Part shown: positions 33,558 through 41,932 of the stretch, in pieces
How positions within the stretch are numbered: the first letter of the stretch is position 1
How the letters are laid out: each line of letters starts with the position of its first letter
Assembly (NCBI GenBank): GCA_035448625.1
Contig: DAOTJI010000002.1
Location: 1-64,000 of the forward strand
Length of the DNA: 64,000 bases
Origin: UBA8904 sp035448625
GTDB taxonomy: Bacteria > Desulfobacterota > Syntrophia > Syntrophales > Smithellaceae
Direction of reading: 5' to 3'
Program-made: the position numbers and the translations under genes
Notes under the pieces: model-generated
The model's database searches: none
What the model saw: the letters and a program-made list of their open reading frames with translations, nothing else
Told to the model about the DNA's origin: nothing

Positions 33558-33677
33558 TCAGCTCTGTAAGGACGCCTTGAATGTATTCCACCACTGCTGA
33601 GGATTGACAATACGCACCTTCAGTCCGCCAATCCGCTTTTCGTAACCCTCACCGGCATCAGGACAAATCAAACACAA
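33558..33677 (-). CDS. Small open frame between queD and the primase gene (probable remnant)
   Basis: Starting at TTG 33677, immediately after the queD stop, the frame gives 39 residues with a CxxC near its start (CLIC) and a well-formed tail (GGLKVRIVNPQQWWNTFKASLQS cut short by TGA). The tail reads like the C-terminus of a real protein. It has no ribosome site of its own but could be reached by reinitiation after queD. I infer it is the 3' end of a gene lost when the island inserted or rearranged. Family not recognised. Confidence 0.3.
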   Translation of the reverse strand: MCLICPDAGEGYEKRIGGLKVRIVNPQQWWNTFKASLQS

Positions 33678-34037
33678 TCACTCATCCCCTTCATAGATGC
33701 AGCCGGATTCGGGGCTTTCCTGAACAATGATTTTGCATAACTGCGGAATGATGGGTTGCAGACGCCGCCAGATCCAGCGGCAAAGGTTTTCCGAGGTGGG
33801 GTTTTCCAGGCCTTCAATATTGTTCAAATTTTTATGATCCAACTGCTCCAGGATAGGTTCAAAAGCCGCTGCGATGTCGGCAAAATCCATCACCCAGCCG
33901 GTGCGGGGGTCCGCATTGCCTCTAATATGGATTTCCACGCGGAAAGAATGGCCGTGCACTTTGGCACATTTGTGGCCGGCGGGAACACAAGGCAGATGAT
34001 GCGCGGCGTCAAATTTGAATACTTTATAAATTTCCAT
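33678..34037 (-). CDS. queD: 6-carboxytetrahydropterin synthase QueD
   Basis: A 119-residue enzyme of the 6-pyruvoyl-tetrahydropterin synthase fold. Zinc His residues appear in FDAAHHLP and VHGHSF, with the catalytic Cys in KCAKVHGHS, and QESPESGCIYEGD at the C-terminus binds the pterin. It makes 6-carboxy-tetrahydropterin from dihydroneopterin triphosphate for queuosine precursors. It follows queE after 11 bases in the leftward queC-queE-queD run. Confidence 0.95.
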   Translation of the reverse strand: MEIYKVFKFDAAHHLPCVPAGHKCAKVHGHSFRVEIHIRGNADPRTGWVMDFADIAAAFEPILEQLDHKNLNNIEGLENPTSENLCRWIWRRLQPIIPQLCKIIVQESPESGCIYEGDE

Positions 34038-34048
34038 TTTGAAATTCC

Positions 34049-34687
34049 TTATCGCACATCTGATATTTTATGCAACTGCAAGCTGATTTGCCACTCGGGA
34101 TGGGCCAGAACATATTCTAATGTCTGCCTTGTAGCCTCTTTCCTGTCCACGCCGTCCATCGGCTGCAGAAAAAAATGCCGGAAATCCATCGTTGCATATT
34201 GTTGAGGATCGACCCCGGCCTGCGGATAAACCAGCTTTAACTCATCTCCACTGGTCTGCACCAATTCGACGCCGGCTTTCGGACTGACACAGATCCAGTC
34301 CAGCCCGGCAGGCGCGGGAAGGGTGCCGTTGGTTTCCACGGCAATGGTAAAACCTTCTTCATGCAGATCGCGGATCAGCGCTTGGTCGAGCTGCAACAGC
34401 GGCTCCCCGCCCGTGCAAACCACGAAAGGCCGGACGGATTTGCTTTTTCTAACCGGCCAGACCAGGGAGATCTTGTGCGCCAGTTCGGCAGAGAATCGAT
34501 AGACGCCTCCGTTGATGCCGCCTGTCCCCACGAAATCCGTATCACAAAATTTGCAAACCGAGCTGGAGCGGTGTTCCTCCCGGCCCGACCACAGATTGCA
34601 GCCCGAAAAACGGCAAAACACGGCAGGCCGGCCCGCGTGGTAACCCTCACCCTGTATCGAATAGAAGATTTCTTTAATAGAATACAT
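34049..34687 (-). CDS. queE: 7-carboxy-7-deazaguanine synthase QueE
   Basis: A 212-residue radical-SAM enzyme. FYSIQGEGYHAGRPAVFCRFSGCNLWSG starts the domain; the cluster Cys pattern is C-x14-C-x2-C (CNLWSG...VCKFCDTDF), as in the shorter QueE type. FVVCTGGEPLLQ is the SAM-binding GGEP motif. It performs the ring contraction that forms the 7-deazaguanine skeleton. Between it and queC lie 123 bases with a REP-like GGCTGAAGACCGAAGGC motif. Confidence 0.95.
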   Translation of the reverse strand: MYSIKEIFYSIQGEGYHAGRPAVFCRFSGCNLWSGREEHRSSSVCKFCDTDFVGTGGINGGVYRFSAELAHKISLVWPVRKSKSVRPFVVCTGGEPLLQLDQALIRDLHEEGFTIAVETNGTLPAPAGLDWICVSPKAGVELVQTSGDELKLVYPQAGVDPQQYATMDFRHFFLQPMDGVDRKEATRQTLEYVLAHPEWQISLQLHKISDVR

Positions 34688-34810
34688 AAGCGTTTCAGGC
34701 TAAGGGCTGAAGACCGAAGGCAAAAAGCCTTCAAACCTTTTCAGATTGAACCCTGTACATTCGTTTTTACAACTCTGTGCCTCTGTCATTTGCACCACCT
34801 CGCGTCGCTT

Positions 34811-35542
34811 TTAGGGGATCCGGTGGTTTTCCTTCAGTCTGTATTTTCCCGGATCTTTCATTCCTGCCTCTTTAAATCCTTTCAGCCGAAGCAGGCAGGA
34901 GTCACACCGTCCGCAGGATGCTCCATCCGCAGCCGGGTCGTAGCAGCTCAGCGTCAACGAATAATCAACGCCCAGCTCCATGCCTTTTTGAATGATCTGC
35001 GCTTTGCTCCAATGAATCAGCGGCGTGTGAATCCGCATGGGTCGCCCGCCTTCCACGCAGGCCTGGATCGCCAGATTGGCCATGCGTTCAAACGCTTCAA
35101 TGTATTCAGGCCGGCAGTCCGGGTAGCCGCTGTAGTCCAGTGCGTTGACGCCGATGAAGACATCGGAAGATCCGATCACTTCGGCCCACGCCAGGGCGAA
35201 GGACAAAAAAATCGTGTTTCTGGCCGGAACGTAGGTAACGGGAATGCCTTTCTCCAGCTCCTCCACCGATCGGTGTTTGGGAACGTCGATGTCCGCCGTC
35301 AATGCCGATCCGCCGATCTGCCGCAGATCGATATCGATGGTGCGGTGCTGTGCCACTCGGTTTTGGCGGGCGACGCGTTCAGCCGCTTCCAGTTCAACCC
35401 TGTGCCGCTGACCATACCGGAAGCTCAGGGCGTAGACGTCAAAATTCATGCTCCGCGCGATCGCCAGCGTGGTGGTGGAATCCACACCGCCGGAGAGAAG
35501 CACTACCGCTTTGGGAGGGGTCTTCATCAACGAATCGCTCAT
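34811..35542 (-). CDS. queC: 7-cyano-7-deazaguanine synthase QueC
   Basis: About 243 residues. PP-loop motif VVLLSGGVDSTT near the N-terminus, YVPARNTIFLSFALAWAE in the middle and the zinc site CYDPAADGASCGRCDSC at the C-terminus. It converts carboxydeazaguanine to preQ0 using ATP and ammonia. Start at ATG 35542 (MSDSLMKTPPKAVV) has GGAG 10 bases upstream; the frame to 35827 runs antisense-free through tatD's 3' end but lacks family similarity. It begins 41 bases after the tatD stop. Confidence 0.95.
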   Translation of the reverse strand: MSDSLMKTPPKAVVLLSGGVDSTTTLAIARSMNFDVYALSFRYGQRHRVELEAAERVARQNRVAQHRTIDIDLRQIGGSALTADIDVPKHRSVEELEKGIPVTYVPARNTIFLSFALAWAEVIGSSDVFIGVNALDYSGYPDCRPEYIEAFERMANLAIQACVEGGRPMRIHTPLIHWSKAQIIQKGMELGVDYSLTLSCYDPAADGASCGRCDSCLLRLKGFKEAGMKDPGKYRLKENHRIP

Positions 35543-35582
35543 GATAAGAGTCTCCAGCAGATTTTGAAAATTTTCGCCCGCG

Positions 35583-36359
35583 CTATTCCAACGCCGGGTC
35601 GGCGATACGAAAGAGCCTGCGGGTGTTTTGCGCCGCGGTATTCGCCACGTCCTCCCAGGCAAGGCCTTTGATTTCAGCAACTTTACGGGCCGTGTGAAGA
35701 AGGAACGCCGGTTCGTTTCTCTTGCCGCGATGAGGCACGGGCGCGAGATAGGGGCAGTCTGTTTCCAGAAGAATCCGATCGATCGGCGCCTGCCGGACAA
35801 CCTCCTGCAGCACTTTGGAGCGATCAAAGGTGACGACGCCGGGCACGGAAATATAAAAACCCAGATCGATGCACTGCCGGGCCATGGCCCAGTCGCCGGA
35901 AAAACAGTGAAAGACGCCCGAGCGGACGCCGGAGGCCTTCACCATTCGCAGCGTCTGCTCATGCGCTTCGCGGTCGTGGATGACGACCGGCAGGTTCAGC
36001 TCACAGGCCAGATCCAGCTGCTTGGCAAACATTTCCACCTGTTTTTCACGCGGGGAAAGATTGCGGAAATAATCCAGGCCAATTTCGCCGTAGGCGACAA
36101 CCTTCGGGTCCTGCGCCAGCTTCTTCAGGACTTCGAGCGACGGATCGTCCGCCGCGGCCGCATCATGGGGATGGATGCCGACGGTCGAATAAATGTTTTC
36201 ATGCTGTCGGGCGATCGCAAGGGCTTTGCGGCTCAAGTCCGGATTGGTTCCCACCGTGACGATACCGTCAATGCCCGCCGCGCGGGCGCGTTCAATCACG
36301 TCGGATCGATCCGGATCGAACTCCTTCATTTCCAGATGGGCGTGGGAATCGATCAGCAT
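35583..36359 (-). CDS. tatD: TatD-family metal-dependent DNase/hydrolase
   Basis: A 258-residue TIM-barrel enzyme. Metal ligands and family motifs are present: MLIDSHAHLEM, VGIHPHDA, AYGEIGLDYF, PVVIHDREAHEQ, VFHCFSGD and LLETDCPYLAP. TatD proteins are 3'-5' exonucleases implicated in DNA repair and D-aminoacyl-tRNA processing. The ATG overlaps the stop of the preceding 58-residue gene by 7 bases, indicating coupled translation. Confidence 0.95.
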   Translation of the reverse strand: MLIDSHAHLEMKEFDPDRSDVIERARAAGIDGIVTVGTNPDLSRKALAIARQHENIYSTVGIHPHDAAAADDPSLEVLKKLAQDPKVVAYGEIGLDYFRNLSPREKQVEMFAKQLDLACELNLPVVIHDREAHEQTLRMVKASGVRSGVFHCFSGDWAMARQCIDLGFYISVPGVVTFDRSKVLQEVVRQAPIDRILLETDCPYLAPVPHRGKRNEPAFLLHTARKVAEIKGLAWEDVANTAAQNTRRLFRIADPALE

Positions 36360-36529
36360 GACGGCTTTTCGCCCGGCTGAATCTGAATCTCTTCGGCGTT
36401 ATCCGAAACGTCCGGAAGCTTTTTTAAAAGACCGGCCAGGTCTTTTTCCGACAACTCTCCGATCAGCAGCTTGCGCGCGATGATTCTGCGGTCAATTTTC
36501 AGCCATTCCGGGTTTACTCTTTTGGACAT
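36353..36529 (-). CDS. Small conserved-looking protein of unknown function
   Basis: A 58-residue protein beginning MSKRVNPEWLKIDRRIIARKLL and including a SEKDLAGLLKKLPDVSD stretch. It is predicted mostly helical and soluble. GGAGG lies 7 bases upstream of ATG 36529, and its stop overlaps the tatD start, so it is very likely translated. Family not recognised; operon position suggests no more than co-expression with tatD. Confidence 0.75.
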   Translation of the reverse strand: MSKRVNPEWLKIDRRIIARKLLIGELSEKDLAGLLKKLPDVSDNAEEIQIQPGEKPSC

Positions 36530-36651
36530 CCTGATCCTCCTGAATCCTTCGGCAAAACACCACGGTTGCACCGTGAGCGGCCGTGGCGATCTACTAATAC
36601 ATTTTACCGACATTAGCAAGCCCCGGGCATTTGGAAAGGCGGTTTCGCCCT

Positions 36652-37479
36652 TCACCTTTTCAGGCGCGGATCGGAGGCGTCGCGGATCCCCTCGCCCAGC
36701 AGATTATAGCCGACCACCGTGATGAGAATGGCCAGCCCGGGATAAAGCGACAGCCACCAGGCAATGTCGATGTTGTCCTTGCCGGCCGTTAGAATATTTC
36801 CCCAACTCGGCGTCGGCGGCTGCACGCCGATGCCCAGAAAGCTCAGGGCTGATTCCGTCAGGATCGCCCCGGCAATGCCCAGGGTGGCCGCGACCAGAAT
36901 GGATGCCAGCGCATTGGGCAGAATGTGCAGAAAAATAATCCTCGCATCGCCGGCACCGATGGCCCTGGCCGCCCATACGAAATCCCGCTCACGAAGGGAA
37001 ATAAAGTCCGCCCGCACCAGACGGGTGACGCCCATCCAGCCCGTCAGCCCGATCACGATCATGATGTTCCAGATCGACGGCTCGAGAAAAGCAATCACCG
37101 CCAGAATCAGAAAGAAGGCGGGAAAGCAGAGCATAATGTCCACAAAGCGCATGATCACCGCATCGACCAAGCCGCCGTAATAACCGGCAACGGCCCCCAG
37201 GATCATTCCGATGAGAATGGCCAGCCCCGTGGCGACAAAACCGACCTTCAGGGAAATGCGCGCCCCCCAGATCATCCGGGAAAGCACATCACGGCCCAGC
37301 GGGTCCGTGCCGAACCAATGCTCGCCCGACGGCGGCGCCAGAACGTTTTGCAGATCGATCGCCCCCGGATCATAGGGGGAAATCAGCGGAGCCAGCAGGG
37401 AAACCACGAACAGCCCCATCACAATCGCCAGGCCTGCCAGCGCCAGCTTGTTTTTATAAAACATTTCCCAGAAGCTCAT
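36652..37479 (-). CDS. Peptide/nickel-type ABC transporter permease (DppC/OppC-like)
   Basis: A 275-residue inner-membrane permease. N-terminal FYKNKLALAGLAIV and the LISPYDP...HWFGTDPLGRDVLSRMIWGARISL motif are typical of OppC/DppC proteins; the EAA-like loop is RAIGAGDARIIFLHILPNA. The start overlaps the end of the DppB-like gene by 4 bases. Solute-binding protein and ATPases are not next to it, so the substrate is unknown. Confidence 0.92.
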   Translation of the reverse strand: MSFWEMFYKNKLALAGLAIVMGLFVVSLLAPLISPYDPGAIDLQNVLAPPSGEHWFGTDPLGRDVLSRMIWGARISLKVGFVATGLAILIGMILGAVAGYYGGLVDAVIMRFVDIMLCFPAFFLILAVIAFLEPSIWNIMIVIGLTGWMGVTRLVRADFISLRERDFVWAARAIGAGDARIIFLHILPNALASILVAATLGIAGAILTESALSFLGIGVQPPTPSWGNILTAGKDNIDIAWWLSLYPGLAILITVVGYNLLGEGIRDASDPRLKR

Positions 37480-38453
37480 GCGGATATCCTTATTCTCGGA
37501 TCGGCCGCCGCGTAGGATACATCCGCCATCAGATTCCCCGCCAGCGTCAAGACCGCCCCGATCAGCAGAATCCCCATCACGGTCGGATAATCGCGTGCCA
37601 TGACCGACATGTAAAACAATTGCCCCATGCCCGGAATCGCGAAGATCGTTTCAAAGATGACGCTGCCGCCGATGAGCCCCGGGATCGACAACCCCAGAAT
37701 GGTGATCGCCGGCAGAAGCGCGTTGCGCAGGGCATGCTTGTAAATCACCTGCCGTTCGCTCAATCCCTTGGCGCGCGCCGTCAAAATGTAATCCTGCCGG
37801 ATCACTTCCAGCATGTTGGCCCGCATGTAGCGGGAGAGCCCCGCCAGTCCGCCGAACGCCGAAATAAACACCGGCAAAACGAGATGCGCCGCCAGATCGG
37901 TCAGTTGCCCCCAGGGGCTCAGGTATTCATAATTCAGGGACCGCAGGCCGGAGATCGGCAGCCAGCCCAGATGGATTCCGAAAAAAATCATCAGAAGCAG
38001 GGCCAGCCAGAAGGTCGGCACGGCAAAACCGATAAAAACGATCACCGACATGACCTTGTCAAAAAGCGAGTTCTGACGGACCGCCGACAAAACACCGATC
38101 GGCACGGCCACCGCAATGATCAGGATCAGCGACAGCAGGTTGATGGCGATGGTAATCGGCAGGCGCTCCATGATCTTATCGGCCACCGGCCGGTGATCGG
38201 ATGAAAAGGAAGTTCCCAAATCGCCGCGGCTGAGTTTCGTAAGCCAGGATACGTATTGAACATGAACGGGCTTATCCAGTTCGTAGAGGCTCATCAGCCG
38301 CTCGCGCATTTCCGCCGAGGCTTTCGGGTTCATCTGCGTCTGCAGATCCGTGGGTGAACCGGGCGCGAGGTGCATCACAAAAAAGCAGATGATCGTAATG
38401 CCCAAAAGCAGCGGGATCATGAAAAGGATTCTCTTGACCAGGTACGGGAACAT
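37476..38453 (-). CDS. Peptide/nickel-type ABC transporter permease (DppB/OppB-like)
   Basis: A 325-residue permease. It opens with MFPYLVKRILFMIPLLLGITIICFF and a HLAPGSPTDL loop, has the family RGDLGTSFSSDHRPVADKI segment, and the EAA loop ARAKGLSERQVIYKHALRNALLP. With the DppC-like partner it would form the channel of a peptide, nickel or oligosaccharide importer. It follows the TIM-barrel isomerase gene after 10 bases. Confidence 0.93.
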   Translation of the reverse strand: MFPYLVKRILFMIPLLLGITIICFFVMHLAPGSPTDLQTQMNPKASAEMRERLMSLYELDKPVHVQYVSWLTKLSRGDLGTSFSSDHRPVADKIMERLPITIAINLLSLILIIAVAVPIGVLSAVRQNSLFDKVMSVIVFIGFAVPTFWLALLLMIFFGIHLGWLPISGLRSLNYEYLSPWGQLTDLAAHLVLPVFISAFGGLAGLSRYMRANMLEVIRQDYILTARAKGLSERQVIYKHALRNALLPAITILGLSIPGLIGGSVIFETIFAIPGMGQLFYMSVMARDYPTVMGILLIGAVLTLAGNLMADVSYAAADPRIRISA

Positions 38454-38463
38454 GGGTCTCCCC

Positions 38464-39261
38464 TCAGAGATTCAGACCATCCAGATAGGATTTCTCCTGT
38501 AAATTCGCCAGGGACTGCCAGAGGTGTTCCTGCGCATGCGCCTCCAGCGTGATCGTCGGCCTTACGCCCAGATCCTTGAGCGCGGCAAAAAAGCGATCGA
38601 AAGGAAACGTGGCGTTTCCCACCGGCAAATGCTCGTCGAATTTGCCGAAATTGTCGTGCAGATGAAGATGACCGATGGAGCGGCCCAGCTGCTCCATCCA
38701 ATCCTCCAGGGGCGCGCGGGCAAAAACATTGAAGTGGCCCGTGTCGAAGCAAAAACAAACCTGATCGGAACTGAGCGCATCCAGGAGACGGCGCAGGATG
38801 CCCGGCTCCCTCTCGTAGACGTTTTCCATCGCAATGACGGTTCCTCCGTCTTTGGCTTGCGGAATCAGCTGCCGCAAGAAGCTCACGCTGTTTTCCAGCC
38901 ACAGATCATCGCAGGACACGTAGTAGCGCTGATCAAAGGAAGGGTGGCAGACAATCTTCAGCGGTTGAAAAACCGGGATCAGATCGAACACCTGCCGAAT
39001 CCTGTCCAGACTGGCCCGGCGGATCTTGTCGTCCAGCGCACCGGGCCGCAAATCCATGAAAGGGGCATGAAACGTCACTTTCAACCCGGCCTGCCCGAGC
39101 CTCCGGGCCGTCTCGGCGCATTCATTCCGATCCAGCGACTGAAGTGCAAGATGGCTGAAGTAGATCTCCGGATTCAGCTTCTTCTCCAGAACCATCGGCA
39201 GATACTGCTGGAGAAAAGGATACGGCATGTGAACATGAACTTTCCGAATCACGTCGGGCAT
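38464..39261 (-). CDS. TIM-barrel sugar-phosphate isomerase/epimerase-like protein
   Basis: A 265-residue xylose-isomerase-like TIM barrel (AP_endonuc_2 fold). Metal-site motifs: FHAPFMDLRPG, IAMENVYE, CFDTGHFNVF, HLHLHDNFGKFDEHLPVG and ITLEAH. The family covers sugar isomerases and endonuclease IV relatives; the reaction here is unknown. First gene of a leftward run with dppB-dppC-like permeases and tatD, so it may act on the imported compound. Confidence 0.82.
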   Translation of the reverse strand: MPDVIRKVHVHMPYPFLQQYLPMVLEKKLNPEIYFSHLALQSLDRNECAETARRLGQAGLKVTFHAPFMDLRPGALDDKIRRASLDRIRQVFDLIPVFQPLKIVCHPSFDQRYYVSCDDLWLENSVSFLRQLIPQAKDGGTVIAMENVYEREPGILRRLLDALSSDQVCFCFDTGHFNVFARAPLEDWMEQLGRSIGHLHLHDNFGKFDEHLPVGNATFPFDRFFAALKDLGVRPTITLEAHAQEHLWQSLANLQEKSYLDGLNL

Positions 39262-39623
39262 CCTTTCATTATCAACAGGGAGCGTTGATGTATCACAGTC
39301 GTTTTTTTTTCACAACCTCCCGGAACCAATCCCTCTCCGGTTCTTCGTTCGGCAATCCATATTCATCCGGCGACAGGTCTGCGGGAAACGGCCCCGATGA
39401 CCGGACAAAGCCCAAAATGCCTTATTGTCAACTTTATGCATTTGTGACATAAGAAAATCAAGGCTGAAGGTTTATTTTGTGCACCCCCGGGGTTATACGT
39501 TTTCTGAATGACGGCGCGTCAAGCGCCTTTCATCTCATCCTTCAGCCGCGCACGCCCCGCAGGGGCATCGGCATCATGCCGCCTTGCAGGGGGTCAGTCT
39601 AAAAAACGATTCAAGGAGGAATT
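39262..39623. promoter_or_regulatory. Divergent intergenic region (isomerase / rsfS)
   Basis: No gene is seen. A possible weak forward promoter is TTGTCA-N17-CATAAG around 39425-39455. AGGAGG at 39614-39619 serves rsfS. A partial GGCTGAAGG motif of the kind noted elsewhere occurs near 39463. Confidence 0.3.
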
Positions 39624-40019
39624 TTGCCAGTTAAAAAAAATGAATCGGCCCGGCGGCTGTTGTTGTGCATCAATGCCGTCTTGCAGAAAAAGGCGAAAAA
39701 CATCGTTGCCTTGAAGGTTCGAGAGATTTCTTCCTTTACGGACTATATGCTCATCTGTTCTGGAACCACCGACCGGCAGGTTCAGGCCGTTTCCTCCGCG
39801 GTTCAGGAATATCTGAAAAAGGAAGGCATCCGGCCGCTGGGCGTGGAAGGGGAGGCCAACGCCGAATGGATTCTGCTGGATTATGACGATGTGGTGATCT
39901 CCATTTTTCAGGAAGCCGTCCGCTCTTTCTACGATCTGGAAAACCTGTGGGACGCTCCGAAAATGGAGATCGATGAGACGCTGGCGGAAATCAAGAAATT
40001 GCACAAGGACATGACTTGA
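39624..40019 (+). CDS. rsfS: Ribosomal silencing factor RsfS
   Basis: A 131-residue protein of the RsfS/Iojap family: VALKVREISSFTDYMLICSGTTDRQVQAV, GVEGEANAEWILLDYDDVVISIF and RSFYDLENLWDAP are diagnostic. It binds ribosomal protein L14 and blocks subunit joining under starvation. TTG at 39624 is the start, with AGGAGG 4-5 bases upstream. Its stop overlaps the comF start. Confidence 0.95.
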   Translation: MPVKKNESARRLLLCINAVLQKKAKNIVALKVREISSFTDYMLICSGTTDRQVQAVSSAVQEYLKKEGIRPLGVEGEANAEWILLDYDDVVISIFQEAVRSFYDLENLWDAPKMEIDETLAEIKKLHKDMT

Positions 40020-40744
40020 TTCTTCGTGAGTTTTTTACTCAGATCTCCGATGCCTTCTTCCCCAGAATCTGCCTCGCCTGCTCCCGCGTCCTTCCTTCCG
40101 GCCGCCCGGAGTTTTTCTGTTCCGACTGCTTTCGTCAAATCACCTTTCTTCGCGGAAGTCTCTGCCCGGTCTGTGGAATCCTTTTTCCCGACTCGTCCTC
40201 GGAAAACCACCGGTGTCCTTCCTGCATGGAGAACGCACACTGGTTCGATTTCGCCCGCGCCGCCGTTGCCTATGAGGGTATCATCGTAGATACGATCCAT
40301 CGGTTCAAGTACGGACGGGACCTGACGGCGGGTGCTGCGCTGTCAGGTCTTCTGGCCGATTTTGATTTTGACGGCGTCGATTTCAGCACTTTTGACGCAA
40401 TGATTCCCGTGCCTTTGCACATCCGGCGGCTTCGGGAGAGACGCTTTAACCAGTCTCTTGTCCTGGCGCGCGCTCTGGGTAAAAAACACGGCATCGCCGT
40501 CGATTTTTCCTTGCTAAAACGGCGCAGATTTACTTTAACGCAAACAGGACTGGACAAAGGTGAGCGGGATAAAAATATTTCCGGCGCTTTTCAGACCGCT
40601 CATCCGGAAAAGATCCCCGGCAGGAGCTTCCTCCTGGTGGATGACGTTTACACGACGGGAGCCACGGTCAATGAGTGCGCCAAAACGCTGGTGCAGGCGG
40701 GCGCGAAACGGGTGGCGGCACTGACGGCGGCCCGGGTCCTTTAA
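40016..40744 (+). CDS. ComF-family phosphoribosyltransferase-like protein
   Basis: A 242-residue protein. N-terminal zinc-finger cysteines (CLACSRVLPSG, CSDCFR, CPVCG, CPSC) precede a PRTase domain with AMIPVPLHIRRLRERRFNQS and the PRPP loop FLLVDDVYTTGATVNECA. ComF proteins function in DNA uptake in competent bacteria, and in many others the role is unknown. TTG start at 40016 overlaps the rsfS stop. Confidence 0.9.
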   Translation: MILREFFTQISDAFFPRICLACSRVLPSGRPEFFCSDCFRQITFLRGSLCPVCGILFPDSSSENHRCPSCMENAHWFDFARAAVAYEGIIVDTIHRFKYGRDLTAGAALSGLLADFDFDGVDFSTFDAMIPVPLHIRRLRERRFNQSLVLARALGKKHGIAVDFSLLKRRRFTLTQTGLDKGERDKNISGAFQTAHPEKIPGRSFLLVDDVYTTGATVNECAKTLVQAGAKRVAALTAARVL

Positions 40745-40747
40745 TCT

Positions 40748-40766
40748 CCGACGGACGGACCGTCGG
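40748..40766 (+). terminator. Small GC-rich hairpin after comF
   Basis: Perfect 7-base arms CCGACGG and CCGTCGG around ACGGA, 4 bases after the comF stop. No T tract follows, so it may pause or stabilise rather than terminate. Confidence 0.35.
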
Positions 40767-40832
40767 AAGGACCGTTCGGCAGCAGGGGATTTTCAAAAGA
40801 AAAAATGATTTGCCGACGGGTCAAGAGGAGTC

Positions 40833-41321
40833 ATGATGGACAAAATTCTGGACAGGACGATATTGAAGAAGAAGTTGGATGCGCTGCGCAAAGAGGGGAA
40901 AAAGATCGCCTTCACCAACGGCTGTTTTGATCTGCTCCACGTGGGCCATGTCCGTTACTTGAAGGAAGCCCGCAAGACGGCTGATGTTCTGGTTCTGGCG
41001 CTAAACAGCGATTCCTCCGTGCAGACCATCAAGGGGCCCAAAAGGCCGCTGGTCCCCGAACAGGAGAGGGCCGAAATCCTTTCCGCATTGGAATGCATTG
41101 ATTTTATAACGATATTTTCAGAATCGACCCCGCTGGCACTGATCGGCCTGCTCAAGCCGGATGTTTTAATCAAAGGAGGCGACTGGGCGGAGGAGCAGGT
41201 CGTCGGACGCAATGAAATCCGGCAGTGGGGAGGAAGGGTTGAGATCATTCCGGAAGTCGCCGGCAAGTCAACGACCAACATCGTCGATAGGGTCCTGTCC
41301 GTGTACGGAGCGGAAAAATAA
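40833..41321 (+). CDS. rfaE2: D-glycero-beta-D-manno-heptose-1-phosphate adenylyltransferase
   Basis: A 162-residue nucleotidyltransferase equal to the C-terminal domain of HldE. FTNGCFDLLHVGHVRYL contains the HxGH motif; LIKGGDW and the C-terminal STTNIVDRVL are family signatures. It makes ADP-heptose for lipopolysaccharide inner core. A stand-alone adenylyltransferase implies that the kinase half is encoded elsewhere. AGAGGAG lies 5 bases before the ATG. Confidence 0.93.
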   Translation: MMDKILDRTILKKKLDALRKEGKKIAFTNGCFDLLHVGHVRYLKEARKTADVLVLALNSDSSVQTIKGPKRPLVPEQERAEILSALECIDFITIFSESTPLALIGLLKPDVLIKGGDWAEEQVVGRNEIRQWGGRVEIIPEVAGKSTTNIVDRVLSVYGAEK

Positions 41322-41455
41322 AGAAATAACAGGCAAATGGACAGGCGGGACCATAAGTTTTTTCGGTTTTTTTTACATGTTTTTTTTTGCTTTACAAACC
41401 AGTTGCCATTAGGTAAAAGGTCCTCTCTAACATTACAGGTAAAGGAGTGGCGGCA

Positions 41456-41836
41456 TTGGAAAAACAAACGACTTTAAAGCCGGAAAAGCTTGAAGCATTT
41501 CGCAAACTGCTGACTCAAAAAATCAACGAACTGCTCAACGAGGCGGGTAAAACCGTTTCGGAAATGACCAGCGGCAAGGAAAATTTTCCCGATCCCAACG
41601 ATCGTGCATCACTGGAATCCGACCGCAACTTTGAGCTTCGTATCCGCGACCGTGAACGCAAACTCATTGTCAAAATGCAGGAAGCGATTAAAAGAATCGA
41701 CGATGGAACCTACGGCGTATGCGAATCCTGCGGCGGGCCGATTTCCGAAAAAAGGCTGCTGGCCAGACCGGTCACGACCGAGTGTATCGAGTGCAAAACC
41801 AAGCAGGAGAAAATGGAAAAGCTCAAAGGCGAATAA
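41456..41836 (+). CDS. dksA: DksA/TraR-family RNA polymerase-binding protein
   Basis: About 126 residues. N-terminal coiled coil (KLEAFRKLLTQKINELLNE), DPNDRASLESDRNFELRIRDRERKL with the acidic tip, and the zinc finger CESCGGPISEKRLLARPVTTECIEC. It modulates transcription with ppGpp through the polymerase secondary channel. TTG at 41456 is chosen as start: AAAGGAG (41441-41447) is 8 bases upstream, whereas the GTG at 41447 overlaps that site. Confidence 0.93.
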   Translation: MEKQTTLKPEKLEAFRKLLTQKINELLNEAGKTVSEMTSGKENFPDPNDRASLESDRNFELRIRDRERKLIVKMQEAIKRIDDGTYGVCESCGGPISEKRLLARPVTTECIECKTKQEKMEKLKGE

Positions 41837-41853
41837 AGACAGGAAATTAAGCA

Positions 41854-41878
41854 AGCCCCGCGAGTCGGGGCTTTTTTT
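41854..41878 (+). terminator. Intrinsic terminator after dksA
   Basis: AGCCCCG and CGGGGCT arms with loop CGAGT, followed by a run of T, 17 bases past the dksA stop. Confidence 0.93.
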
Positions 41879-41932
41879 GGCCCTCTTCCCGTCCGATATT
41901 TTCTTTTTTCGTCAAAAGTGGTAACAAGGCTC

